Notes under the pieces: generated by a model
The model's input: the letters and a program-made list of their open reading frames with translations, nothing else
The model's database searches: none
Told to the model about the DNA's origin: nothing
Position numbers and translations under genes: made by a program
Shown: piece by piece, positions 24,780 through 30,876 of the stretch
Position numbering within the stretch: the first letter of the stretch is position 1
How the letters are laid out: each line of letters starts with the position of its first letter
DNA from: Anaerolineales bacterium
Lineage (GTDB): Bacteria > Chloroflexota > Anaerolineae > Anaerolineales > Villigracilaceae
Direction of reading: 5' to 3'
NCBI GenBank assembly: GCA_030018695.1
Contig: JASEHI010000022.1
Span: forward strand, 1-35,526
DNA length: 35,526 nt

Positions 24780-24870
24780 TGGGGAGAGTGGGATTCGAAC
24801 CCACGACAGAGTTTTTATGCCCCTGTACTTACTTAGCAGGCGAGCCCAATCGGCCTTCGATGTTCTCGAA
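24780..24870 (-). tRNA. tRNA-Ser(GCU)-like sequence with an abnormal 5' half
   Basis: The 3' half is convincing on the minus strand: anticodon loop CTGCTAA (24839-24833), a long variable arm, T-arm GTGGG-TTCGAAT-CCCAC (24804-24788), acceptor strand TCTCCCC (24787-24781) and discriminator A. The 5' half is not. The expected GGGGAGA is absent at the right distance; TTCGAGA matches only its last four bases. The anticodon stem CTCGC/GTAAG contains a C-A mismatch, and no normal D-arm can be drawn: GGCCGATTGGG runs straight into the anticodon stem. It is either a pseudo-tRNA or a gene damaged by a local rearrangement. The 5' boundary is a guess from normal tRNA-Ser length. Confidence 0.5.
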
Positions 24871-24915
24871 TAATCTGCCACTGTTTTTGTCTCCGCAAGG
24901 GGAGATTTGTAACTG

Positions 24916-24988
24916 CGGCCCCGACGGGATTCGAACCCGCGCTCTCGGCCTTGACAGGGCCGCATGTTAGCCGCTACACCACGGGACC
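24916..24988 (-). tRNA. tRNA-Asp(GUC)
   Basis: A complete 73-nt cloverleaf on the minus strand: acceptor GGTCCCG pairing with CGGGGCC (one G-T), D-arm TGGTGTAGCGGCTAACA, anticodon loop CTGTCAA (anticodon GTC) on stem GGCC/GGCC, T-arm CGGGTTCGAATCCCG, and discriminator G. The 3' CCA is not encoded. It lies 37 nt downstream of the L,D-transpeptidase gene on the same strand. Confidence 0.95.
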
Positions 24989-25025
24989 ATTAGCGGGCTG
25001 AATATACCACACGCCTTTTTGGGCG

Positions 25026-26195
25026 TCAAGGCGCACCCGCGCCGAATAATGCCGGGTCGGTTGGAGTTTGACCGGATGGATCGTAGACATACACCCAGTC
25101 GCCATCCGCGGCCCAGTCGAACAGCCATCTGGCATCCCCGATGGACAGGTTGACGCAGCCGTGCGAACCGGGATAACCGAATAGAGTGTGCCAGTACGCC
25201 CCGTGCAGGGCGCGCGCCTGGTCAAAGTACATCGTCCAGGGTACATCTTCGAGGTAATAATAGTCTGACCTGTCCGCCTCGAAGGAGCCGCTCATCGTCG
25301 TCTCCTCGAGTTTTTTGTAAATCTGGAACAGGCCGGGACGTGTCCAGAATGGTTCGACCCCGCTGGTGATCAGCGTGGCATACACCAGTTGATCGTTCTC
25401 ATAGACGCCCAGGGTCTGTTCATGAAGGTTGATATCAATCCAGCGCTTCCCAGTGACCCCTTCCGGCGGACCAGTCCGCGGGTCGAGGCTGGCCACCAGG
25501 CGCGCTTCCAGCCATTCATCCGCGTCGATCCGCACCCATTCCACGTTATTCACCATCTGCGTTGAATAAACCTGCACGATATTGAAGCGATAGAATTTAT
25601 AACCGGTGGTTGGCGCATTGAAGCCGGGAGTAACCTGCCCTTCAGTTTCGCTGAGAACCCAACCGAAGGAATTGCGCGGCGTGGAACTGAAAAGCAGACC
25701 CTGAAATGTGGGCGGGGAGGCACGCGCGCCCTCGCCGCGGATCCAGGCGCCCGAGCGCAGGTAGTAGTAGAAGACTCCTTGATCATTCTTGACCCGCTGT
25801 TCGTAAGAGACGTACAGGAAACCGGGGCTGATCACTTGGCCGGAGGGTTGATTTGCCATCGCGGCCTCCAGTGTTGCGTAGAGCGGCAAGCCCTCCTCGG
25901 TTACCTTGAAATAAGAAAAAGGGATGTAGTTCAGATCCGGGCTGGGGGCGTAGACCGGCAGCGGCTGGATCGGGAATGTGATGCCCAGCGCGGCCATCTC
26001 GGTCAGGTATTGCGCCGCGCCGAGCGGGAGACAGTCATCCTGATGGACGAGGTACACGGCCGGAGGGCAAAGAACGGCGCCACTCTCCGCTTCCTGTGCT
26101 GTCGGATCATACCCCTGGACAGCCTTGACCGCGCGAGCAGGTAAAAGCGTAACCAGCAGGAGCAAGGTGGTGAAAGTTTTGAAAATGCGTCTCAC
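25026..26195 (-). CDS. Secreted L,D-transpeptidase (YkuD domain)
   Basis: A 389-residue exported protein with signal peptide MRRIFKTFTTLLLLVTLLPA. About 250 residues of unassigned sequence, perhaps SH3-like or dockerin-free wall-binding modules, precede the YkuD domain. The catalytic domain begins around KRWIDINLHEQTLGVYEND and carries HGAYWHTLFGYPGSHGC. The nucleophile is about C347, with the preceding SHG and the upstream HGxYWH providing the histidines, followed by VNLSIGDARWLFDW. Such enzymes make 3-3 cross-links in peptidoglycan or attach proteins to it. The start is GTG 26195, with GGAGG 8 nt upstream. An extended -10 promoter lies at 26243-26251. The tRNA-Asp follows on the same strand. 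Confidence 0.9.
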   Translation of the reverse strand: MRRIFKTFTTLLLLVTLLPARAVKAVQGYDPTAQEAESGAVLCPPAVYLVHQDDCLPLGAAQYLTEMAALGITFPIQPLPVYAPSPDLNYIPFSYFKVTEEGLPLYATLEAAMANQPSGQVISPGFLYVSYEQRVKNDQGVFYYYLRSGAWIRGEGARASPPTFQGLLFSSTPRNSFGWVLSETEGQVTPGFNAPTTGYKFYRFNIVQVYSTQMVNNVEWVRIDADEWLEARLVASLDPRTGPPEGVTGKRWIDINLHEQTLGVYENDQLVYATLITSGVEPFWTRPGLFQIYKKLEETTMSGSFEADRSDYYYLEDVPWTMYFDQARALHGAYWHTLFGYPGSHGCVNLSIGDARWLFDWAADGDWVYVYDPSGQTPTDPALFGAGAP

Positions 26196-26242
26196 CGAGT
26201 AGACCTCCGGTCATACACCTGTAACGAAAAAACCGATGGGGC

Positions 26243-26251
26243 ATTATAGCA
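26243..26251 (-). promoter_or_regulatory. Extended -10 promoter of the L,D-transpeptidase gene
   Basis: On the minus strand TGCTATAAT is an extended -10 element, about 48 nt before the GTG start. TTGAAT (26273-26268) is a possible -35, but its 19-nt spacer is long, as extended -10 promoters tolerate. Confidence 0.55.
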
Positions 26252-26274
26252 TGTGATGTGATGAAGTATTCAAC

Positions 26275-26303
26275 TTGACACATCATCCGCCATGTGCTAA
26301 ATT
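26275..26303 (+). promoter_or_regulatory. Promoter of the Roadblock operon
   Basis: A perfect TTGACA (26275-26280), a 17-nt spacer and TAAATT (26298-26303) form a strong housekeeping promoter. It diverges from the L,D-transpeptidase promoter, and the two -35 regions nearly touch. The transcript would start near 26310. Confidence 0.7.
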
Positions 26304-26350
26304 ATCAAAGGTTCTAATTGTCCAAATATCCTTATTATGAGGAGGCGGTC

Positions 26351-26722
26351 TTGACTAAAAATCGCAGCCAACTGATGGTGGATCGTTTGCGCGAACTACA
26401 GGCTTCGTCGCCGGATATTGAGGCCTCGGCGGTGATCAGTGTAGACGGTCTCAGCATTGCTTCGGCCCTGCCGCAAGGAGTGGAAGAGGACCGGGTATCG
26501 GCCATGTCTGCGGCCATGCTTTCGTTGGGTGAACGCATTGCCACCGAATTGGGACGCGGCTCGCTCGAGCAGGTGTACATCAAAGGCGAAAAAGGCTATG
26601 TCGTGCTGATGTCTGTGGGGCAGGACGCAGTGCTTACCGCGCTGGCGCGTGAACAGGCCAAGCTCGGCTTGATCTTCCTGGATATGCGCCGGGCGGCTGA
26701 GGACCTCACGAAATTGATCTAG
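26351..26722 (+). CDS. Roadblock/LC7-domain protein (MglB-like)
   Basis: A 123-residue protein made of one Roadblock/LC7 domain: SSPDIEASAVISVDGLSIAS, then AAMLSLGERIATELGRG and YVVLMSVGQDAVLTALA. Roadblock proteins pair with Ras-like GTPases of the MglA/ArfX type to control polarity, motility or gliding; no GTPase gene is in this window. I place the start at TTG 26351, because AGGAGG lies 5 nt before it; the earlier TTG (26318) is only a few bases from the predicted transcription start and lacks a binding site. It is the first gene of an apparent operon with the V4R protein (14 nt downstream) and a glycosyltransferase. Confidence 0.85.
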   Translation: MTKNRSQLMVDRLRELQASSPDIEASAVISVDGLSIASALPQGVEEDRVSAMSAAMLSLGERIATELGRGSLEQVYIKGEKGYVVLMSVGQDAVLTALAREQAKLGLIFLDMRRAAEDLTKLI

Positions 26723-26736
26723 ACTGACGGAGTGTT

Positions 26737-27372
26737 ATGGAGCGAATCCCCGAAAGTGGCTGGTACTACGCGAACAAGTTCACACGCATTGCTCTCGAAG
26801 CATATGCAGAAATAATGGGTAAGAATGGGTTGAACGCGATACTCAACCTGGCCGGCCTTGGTCGTTTTATTGACAATTATCCCCCGGACAACCTGGAGCG
26901 AGGGTTCGATTTTTCGGATTTCTCATCCATCCATATCGCCCTGGAAGAAATGTATGGGCCACGCGGCGGACGGGGTTTTGCCTTGCGCGCCGGTCGGGCG
27001 ACTTTCAACGATGCCTTACGAAATTTCGGCGCTCTGGCCGGGGTTGGCGATTTGGCATTCAAGGTGTTGCCTCTCCAAGCCAAGCTGCGCATCGGCTTGC
27101 CGGCGATGGCTAGAATCTTTTCCCAGGTCAGTGACCAACACTCAACGGCAGAAGAGAAAGAGAACGAATTTGTCTATACCATCCATCGCTGTCCGGTCTG
27201 TTGGGGGCGGAAGGGCGCCGATAAGCCCGTCTGCTACATTGCCACCGGTTTGCTCCACGCCAGTCTGACTTGGGTCTCTGGAGGGATGGAATTCCGGGTC
27301 AACGAATCGAAGTGCGTGGCTGTCGGGGATGAAGTCTGTGAATTTGTCATCCAAAAAGAGCCAATCACCTGA
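26737..27372 (+). CDS. V4R (4-vinyl reductase-like) domain protein
   Basis: A 211-residue protein with the V4R fold at its C-terminus: IHRCPVCWGR, then ADKPVCYIATGLLHASLTWV and ESKCVAVGDEVCEFVI. The spaced cysteines (RCPVC, VC, KC, EVC) are those of the V4R small-molecule or metal-binding domain found in bacteriochlorophyll 4-vinyl reductase (BchJ) and in many signalling proteins. The N-terminal 100 residues (YAEIMGKNGLNAILNLAGL) match the helical part usual in V4R proteins. CGGAG lies 5 nt before the ATG. Given the Roadblock neighbour and no chlorophyll genes, a sensory role is more likely than pigment synthesis, but that is inference. Confidence 0.8.
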   Translation: MERIPESGWYYANKFTRIALEAYAEIMGKNGLNAILNLAGLGRFIDNYPPDNLERGFDFSDFSSIHIALEEMYGPRGGRGFALRAGRATFNDALRNFGALAGVGDLAFKVLPLQAKLRIGLPAMARIFSQVSDQHSTAEEKENEFVYTIHRCPVCWGRKGADKPVCYIATGLLHASLTWVSGGMEFRVNESKCVAVGDEVCEFVIQKEPIT

Positions 27373-27429
27373 AAGGGCAGCACGTCAGCCGCAGGCCTGC
27401 TCGGCAGGAATATAACCTCGGAGTATTAT

Positions 27430-28188
27430 TTGCGTATTACAGTTATCATTCCAACCTATAACGAAGCGGAGAACCTGCCGAAGCTGGTCTCCGCTTTATT
27501 TGCGCTTCCGCTGGATCTGGCTTTGCTGGTGGTGGACGACAACAGCCCCGACGGTACCGGCCGGCTGGCGGATGAGCTGGCCGCGCAACAAACCGGGCGC
27601 ATCCGCGTCATCCATCGCCCCGGGAAGCTCGGCCTGCGTTCCGCTTACCTGGCCGGATTCAAAGCCGCCTTCGAAGATGGCGCTCAGACCGTGGCTCAAA
27701 TGGATGCGGATTTTTCCCATGAGCCGGCTGCGCTGGTCGAGATGGCGGCCCGCCTCGAGAGCTGTGACCTGGTTCTGGGTTCCCGTTACGTGCCTGGTGG
27801 CCGGGTTGACGAGCATTGGCCGCTGTGGCGTAAAAGCCTCTCAGCCGGGGGAAACTTCTACGCCCGCACCATTTTGGGCATCCCGCTGCGGGATGTGACC
27901 ACTGGCTTCCGCCTCTGGCGGCGCGAGACATTGTTGGGTATGCCGTTGGAACGTGTCCGCTCCGGCGGCTACGTGTTTATGGTCGAAATGGCATATCTGG
28001 CTTATTGTCTGAAATATCGCGTTGGGGAAGCGCCGATCTATTTTGCCGACCGCCGCTGGGGGAAATCCAAGATGTCTTTCAGGATACAAATTGAAGCCGC
28101 TCTGCGAGTTTGGTCCATGTTGTGGGTTTACCGCGATTTACGCCGTCAGGGTGCTGCGGCGCGCCTGCCAGTGGCAAAGCATCAGTGA
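27430..28188 (+). CDS. Polyprenyl-phosphate mannose synthase-like glycosyltransferase (GT2)
   Basis: A 252-residue GT-A enzyme of the dolichyl/polyprenyl-phosphate mannose synthase type, expected to move a hexose from a nucleotide sugar to polyprenyl phosphate on the cytoplasmic face. Motifs: VIIPTYNEAENL, LLVVDDNSPDGT, the metal-binding QMDADFSHEP, LVLGSRYVPGG, then the family's W-R-S-GGNFYAR and DVTTGFRLWRRE, and the C-terminal EAPIYFADRRWGKSKMS. It lacks the C-terminal membrane helices of some homologues. The start is TTG 27430 with GGAG 6 nt upstream. It is third in the Roadblock-V4R cluster, 57 nt after the V4R gene. Just past the stop, 28206-28221 repeats the right arm of the terminator at 29410-29451 but lacks a left arm. 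Confidence 0.88.
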   Translation: MRITVIIPTYNEAENLPKLVSALFALPLDLALLVVDDNSPDGTGRLADELAAQQTGRIRVIHRPGKLGLRSAYLAGFKAAFEDGAQTVAQMDADFSHEPAALVEMAARLESCDLVLGSRYVPGGRVDEHWPLWRKSLSAGGNFYARTILGIPLRDVTTGFRLWRRETLLGMPLERVRSGGYVFMVEMAYLAYCLKYRVGEAPIYFADRRWGKSKMSFRIQIEAALRVWSMLWVYRDLRRQGAAARLPVAKHQ

Positions 28189-28276
28189 CCAGATAAGATT
28201 GGAGGCCTGCGGTCGGGTTTTCAGCGCGATATGAAACTCGCGCAATTGACGCCAGCAGCATTTCGCTTTACACTGT

Positions 28277-28364
28277 CTCTAAGCGCCTATCCGGTTAACT
28301 GGCTCCCGGCGGCGTCCCCGCCGCCGAGGACGGCGGCTGGAGCGTTATTCGGATAGGCTCTAAG
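28277..28364. mobile_element. MITE-like element with terminal inverted repeats and target duplication
   Basis: The inverted ends GCCTATCCG (28285-28293) and CGGATAGGC (28350-28358) extend imperfectly inward (TTAACTGGCTCC against the complement of GGAGCGTTATT). They enclose a second hairpin, GGCGGCG with CGCCGCC. The element of about 75 bp is flanked by a direct repeat CTCTAAG (28277-28283 and 28358-28364), consistent with a target-site duplication. It carries no coding sequence. It is probably a non-autonomous derivative of an insertion sequence elsewhere in the genome. Confidence 0.65.
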
Positions 28365-28419
28365 AACAGCCCTACAATGCCTTTGAAAGAAAATTCAGAT
28401 GTCAAAATTAAATTGCCCC

Positions 28420-28447
28420 TTGACTTTTGTTCTAATTCGGCTATACT
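28420..28447 (+). promoter_or_regulatory. Promoter upstream of the hairpin RNA and the Abi_2 gene
   Basis: TTGACT (28420-28425), a 16-nt spacer and TATACT (28442-28447) make a good housekeeping promoter in AT-rich intergenic DNA. A transcript would start near 28454 and immediately enter the hairpin-terminator. Confidence 0.6.
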
Positions 28448-28453
28448 AATTGC

Positions 28454-28511
28454 AGTATACCCGCCAAGCCTCTGTCCTCTCGAGGGCACGCTCAAATGTG
28501 GCGGGTTTTTG
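28454..28511 (+). ncRNA. Candidate short structured RNA or attenuator in front of the Abi_2 gene
   Basis: CCCGCCA (28460-28466) pairs with TGGCGGG (28499-28505) and is followed by five Ts, so the RNA looks like a hairpin with an intrinsic terminator. Inside the loop a second stem can form (TGTCC with GGGCA around TCTCGA). With its own promoter directly upstream this predicts a terminated RNA of about 57 nt, ending about 17 nt before the GTG of the HEPN-type Abi gene. It could be an independent small RNA or a transcription attenuator for that gene. I do not recognise it as a known RNA family from its sequence. Confidence 0.5.
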
Positions 28512-28527
28512 TTCGTGGGAGAGCGCA

Positions 28528-29371
28528 GTGAAGTACACCAAACCCGCTGAGCAATGTCAATTATTACCGCCTCAGCGCCTATTGGTATCCCTTCAAAGAG
28601 GTTGATTCTATTACTGGCGAAGAACGTTTTGCGCCGAATACGACTTTCGAGGTCATCTGGCGGCGTTATACTTTTGATCGCCGGTTGCGTTTGTTGGTTA
28701 TGGATGCCGTGGAGCATGTTGAGGTTGCTCTCCTGCGCACCCGGCTGGTGGAGCAGTTTACACTGGTGCATGGACCATTTGGTTATTGCGACATCAAGAA
28801 CTTCAGCCCAAAGTTCTTTCCAGAGGACTATTCGCGTTGGCTGCGCGAATTGGATGATGCCGTCAAGCGAAGCAGCGAGGAATTTGTCGAACGTTTCAGG
28901 CGCAAATACACTGGCGAACCACGCCTGCCGCTTTGGATGGCTGTTGAGGTGATGACCTTCGGCCAGTTGTTCACACTATTTCGAAATTTGCACCGCTCTG
29001 AACAGCAGGAATTAGCAAAAGCCGTTGACCTGTATCCGCCTGTGTTGATATCGTGGCTGCATACTCTGAACTTTATTCGCAATGCCTGCGCTCATCATTC
29101 TCGTTTATGGAACCGCAAATTGCCCATACGTCCGATGTTGCCCGATGCGCGTCACCACCCTGAATGGCAAATTCCTGTGACCCTTGATAACCGGCGCATG
29201 TTTGCCGTGCTGACGCTTCTGCGTTACTTGTTGACCTATATTGATTCGCAAAATGATTGGCAAGCGCGGTTGGAGCAATTGCTTGCAGATTATCTTGAAC
29301 TCCCAATTCATTGGATGGGTTTCCCAAAGAACTGGCACGAATGCCCCATTTGGGTAACAAACAGCAGATAA
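28528..29371 (+). pseudogene. Abi_2-family (AbiD/AbiF-like, HEPN) abortive infection protein, 5' frameshifted
   Basis: GTG 28528 has GGGAG 6 nt upstream and starts MKYTKPA, the usual beginning of this family. The frame then fails. The rest of the protein is in another frame from about 28547: LSNVNYYRLSAYWYPF, then YTFDRRLRLLVMDAVEHVEV and the C-terminal FIRNACAHHSRLWNRKL. RNACAH is the R-x4-H HEPN ribonuclease motif. Compared with relatives, about 25-30 residues between KPA and LSNVNYY are missing, so a small out-of-frame deletion broke the gene. Without a frameshift only the part from TTG 28685 or ATG 28700 onward could be made. In phage defence such proteins act as RNases that shut down the infected cell. 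Confidence 0.75.
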
Positions 29372-29409
29372 TTCTTTGTTCTCCCCAAAAGGTATAAAAT
29401 GCCTACCCT

Positions 29410-29451
29410 GACCGCAGGCTGCCAGATGGGAGACCTGCGGTCGTGTTTTTT
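29410..29451 (+). terminator. Intrinsic terminator after the Abi_2 gene
   Basis: GACCGCAGG (29410-29418) pairs perfectly with CCTGCGGTC (29434-29442), with a 15-nt loop, followed closely by six Ts. A TATAAAAT box lies just before it, so a second short promoter-hairpin RNA cannot be excluded. The following 29452-29605 holds no gene I can support. Confidence 0.75.
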
Positions 29452-29605
29452 GGGGGTCGGACGTGTTCCCCGAAAAGGAGTAAAACCGCGCCGAGCATGG
29501 ATTTGGGAAAACTTCCGCTTGTCAGAGCGGGGAAAATATAGTAAGTTCTGCGGTACTGCGATTTTACACTATCTCAAAGTTAACGATGATAAATACTTCC
29601 TGCTC

Positions 29606-29902
29606 TCACGCATCATTATCGCCTTCATCCATCCAATCAATCACCGTCCCGCCGCTTTCAGGGTAATACGGGCTGACCAGATAGTTCATGCCATGTTCCC
29701 AAGTGACACGGAAATCTTTAACGACAAAGGTTTTGCTGGCGTGGATGTCGTACATGCAGTCCGTCAATTTTGGTACGGGAGTAAAAGGGAACAGCTGTTC
29801 GAGCACCAGTTCCCGGTCTTCGTCGGGGATGATGAATTCTTCAACCATTTGTCCGTTGGGGAAGGTGAGCGGGCGGGTCTGGTAGGGGAGTTTTTTGTCC
29901 AT
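29606..29902 (-). CDS. Small hypothetical protein next to the BrnTA-like module
   Basis: A 98-residue soluble, acidic protein without signal peptide or membrane segment (LPYQTRPLTFPNGQMVEEF, then PDEDRELVLEQLFPFTPVP, SPYYPESGGTVIDWMDEG). I do not recognise a family. Codon use looks genuinely protein-coding, and the sequence has a compact single-domain character. The start at 29902 has only a weak purine stretch upstream. It lies 141 nt downstream of the BrnA-like antitoxin on the same strand and could be co-transcribed; the gap holds GC-rich inverted segments but no clear terminator. The longer plus-strand frame over this locus is taken as a shadow. Confidence 0.6.
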   Translation of the reverse strand: MDKKLPYQTRPLTFPNGQMVEEFIIPDEDRELVLEQLFPFTPVPKLTDCMYDIHASKTFVVKDFRVTWEHGMNYLVSPYYPESGGTVIDWMDEGDNDA

Positions 29903-30043
29903 GGGCTTAATCTCTTATTGTCTTGTTCACGGATTCTTAAAGTCGAACGGCACCAGACGCGTGCCGGACTCCGGTCCGACAGGCTTGAGGAGCACCGCCG
30001 ACGTCCCGCCCTAAAGGGGGTGATGTGCGGGGCGGTCTTCCAC

Positions 30044-30316
30044 CTAAGCCAACTCTAACACTTTCTCAGTCAGCCAGACGTTGACCAGGGTTTCTACCGA
30101 AACGCCGCGGGTGCGCGCTAAAGTTTCCAGGGTCTCGCTCAACTCGGGAAGCAGCACGATAGGTTGAATCTCGTTGGTCTGCCCTAATCTTACTTCGAAC
30201 CGGACTTCGTGGGTTAAATCTTCATAGTCGGCGGTGCTATGAGTATCCCAAAAGTCAGCAATCTCATTCAGGGTTTCGAACTCGGGGATAGGATCACGAG
30301 TTTTCATCTCATCCAT
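30044..30316 (-). CDS. BrnA/CopG-type antitoxin
   Basis: A protein of about 90 residues. The N-terminus, DPIPEFETLNEIADFWDTHS then TADYEDLTHEVRFEV, is the signature of CopG-like antitoxins of BrnT-type toxins. The C-terminus (LSETLETLARTRGVSVETL, VNVWLTEKVLEL) is a ribbon-helix-helix-like segment that would bind DNA and the toxin. Two starts are possible: ATG 30316, overlapping the toxin stop by 8 nt, or ATG 30307, which has GAGG 10 nt upstream. The overlap with the toxin gene supports translational coupling. It probably represses the operon together with the toxin. Confidence 0.8.
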   Translation of the reverse strand: MDEMKTRDPIPEFETLNEIADFWDTHSTADYEDLTHEVRFEVRLGQTNEIQPIVLLPELSETLETLARTRGVSVETLVNVWLTEKVLELA

Positions 30317-30590
30317 ACCTCTTACGCTCTTTCTTGTCCATATCACGACCACTGATAATCAAAGCCAGGTTGCCAGGTTTGTAGATGAAGAAAACGGTCA
30401 GGTAACGCCCGGAATCGGTCTGCCCATAGGCTGCATAGACGTTTTCATCCTTCTGCTTCCTGCCTTTGCTGATGAAACGAAAGTGGGAAGCATTCTTGAC
30501 GACCTGCTCTACTTCAGATGGCCGCACATTATGTTTGGCAGCCAGTTTTTCGATAGTCTCTTCAAGCCAAGTTAAATCGTCAATGTGCAT
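30309..30590 (-). CDS. BrnT-type toxin (RelE-like fold ribonuclease)
   Basis: A 93-residue protein beginning MHIDDLTWLEETIEKL and containing HNVRPSEVEQVV, YAAYGQTDSGRYLTVFFIYK, and the closing ISGRDMDKKERKRYG. These match the HGVSxxEVEE, GRYL(T/F)VVF and R-x-M-xx-KER-x-Y pattern of BrnT toxins, which cleave RNA. The start at 30590 has AGGA about 7 nt upstream. Its first 12 codons, binding site and -10 box are duplicated in tandem immediately upstream (58-bp period), so a short leader frame now overlaps the toxin's start. The toxin precedes its antitoxin, as is normal for BrnTA. Confidence 0.82.
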   Translation of the reverse strand: MHIDDLTWLEETIEKLAAKHNVRPSEVEQVVKNASHFRFISKGRKQKDENVYAAYGQTDSGRYLTVFFIYKPGNLALIISGRDMDKKERKRYG

Positions 30591-30668
30591 CTTCGATTCC
30601 TGCGGTTATTATAGTCTCTTCAAGCCAAGTTAAATCGTCAATGTGCATCTTCGATTCCTGCGATTATT
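30553..30668. repeat. 58-bp tandem duplication over the brnT-like start region
   Basis: Copy 1 (30553-30610) and copy 2 (30611-30668) are identical except for one base (30605 G, 30663 A). Each contains the -10 box, the binding site, the ATG and the first 12 codons of the toxin. Four bases of a third unit (ATAG, 30669-30672) follow. Confidence 0.95.
30580..30648 (-). CDS. Leader ORF created by the tandem duplication
   Basis: The upstream copy gives an ATG at 30648 with its own AGGA. It reads 12 toxin codons and then, because 58 is not a multiple of 3, continues out of frame as IITAGIEDAH to a TGA at 30582-30580. That stop overlaps the first codons of the real toxin (GAAGATGCACATTGA). The 22-residue peptide probably has no function of its own, but its translation could change toxin initiation through coupling or competition. 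Confidence 0.4.
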   Translation of the reverse strand: MHIDDLTWLEETIITAGIEDAH

Positions 30669-30674
30669 ATAGCA
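30666..30674 (-). promoter_or_regulatory. Extended -10 promoter of the BrnTA-like module
   Basis: On the minus strand TGCTATAAT is an extended -10 element upstream of both copies of the toxin start. A second TATAAT occurs in copy 1 (30613-30608) without the TG extension. No convincing -35 is seen. Confidence 0.5.
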
Positions 30675-30768
30675 TGATGTTTCTACGGGCGGCGGAGTCA
30701 AACAAAAGAAAATCATACCGAAATAGCCGGTTTACTCCATGTACACAAATCAACGGTTGGTCGCGATA

Positions 30769-30858
30769 TCAATCGTAATCGAGGGCGGCGATGGCCTGGT
30801 TATAAATGACCACGATGGCTGGCAGATCGGAAGGGACCGCGAGCCTGACTGCTGCCAC
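30769..30858 (-). pseudogene. N-terminal remnant of a GNAT acetyltransferase gene
   Basis: GTG 30858, 18 nt after the exporter stop, opens a 29-codon frame reading AAVRLAVPSDLPAIVVIYNQ then AIAALDYD and a stop. This is the typical first strand and helix of phosphinothricin-type GNAT N-acetyltransferases (R-A-x-x-x-D-L-P-A-I-x-x-I-Y-N-x-A-I). The remaining ~130 residues, including the acetyl-CoA loop, are absent, so it is a truncated fragment. DNA from here to 30672 has no other gene I can support. Confidence 0.6.
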
Positions 30859-30876
30859 GTGAAATCCAGTCAACGC

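Noticed and set aside
24780-24915. tmRNA
   Set aside because: The 3' T-arm resembles that of tRNA-like RNAs, but there is no room for a tag frame before the neighbouring tRNA-Asp, and the anticodon arm is that of tRNA-Ser(GCU).
26318-26350. Upstream TTG start for the Roadblock protein
   Set aside because: It is only a few nucleotides after the predicted transcription start and has no Shine-Dalgarno, while TTG 26351 has AGGAGG at 5 nt.
28186-28221. Terminator after the mannose synthase gene
   Set aside because: It repeats the right arm and T-run of the 29410-29451 terminator, but the matching left arm is missing, so it cannot form that hairpin; noted as a decayed copy.
29399-30058. 219-codon plus-strand ORF
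   Set aside because: It covers a terminator and the minus-strand hypothetical gene; the minus-strand protein is more protein-like and fits the direction of the BrnTA-like operon.
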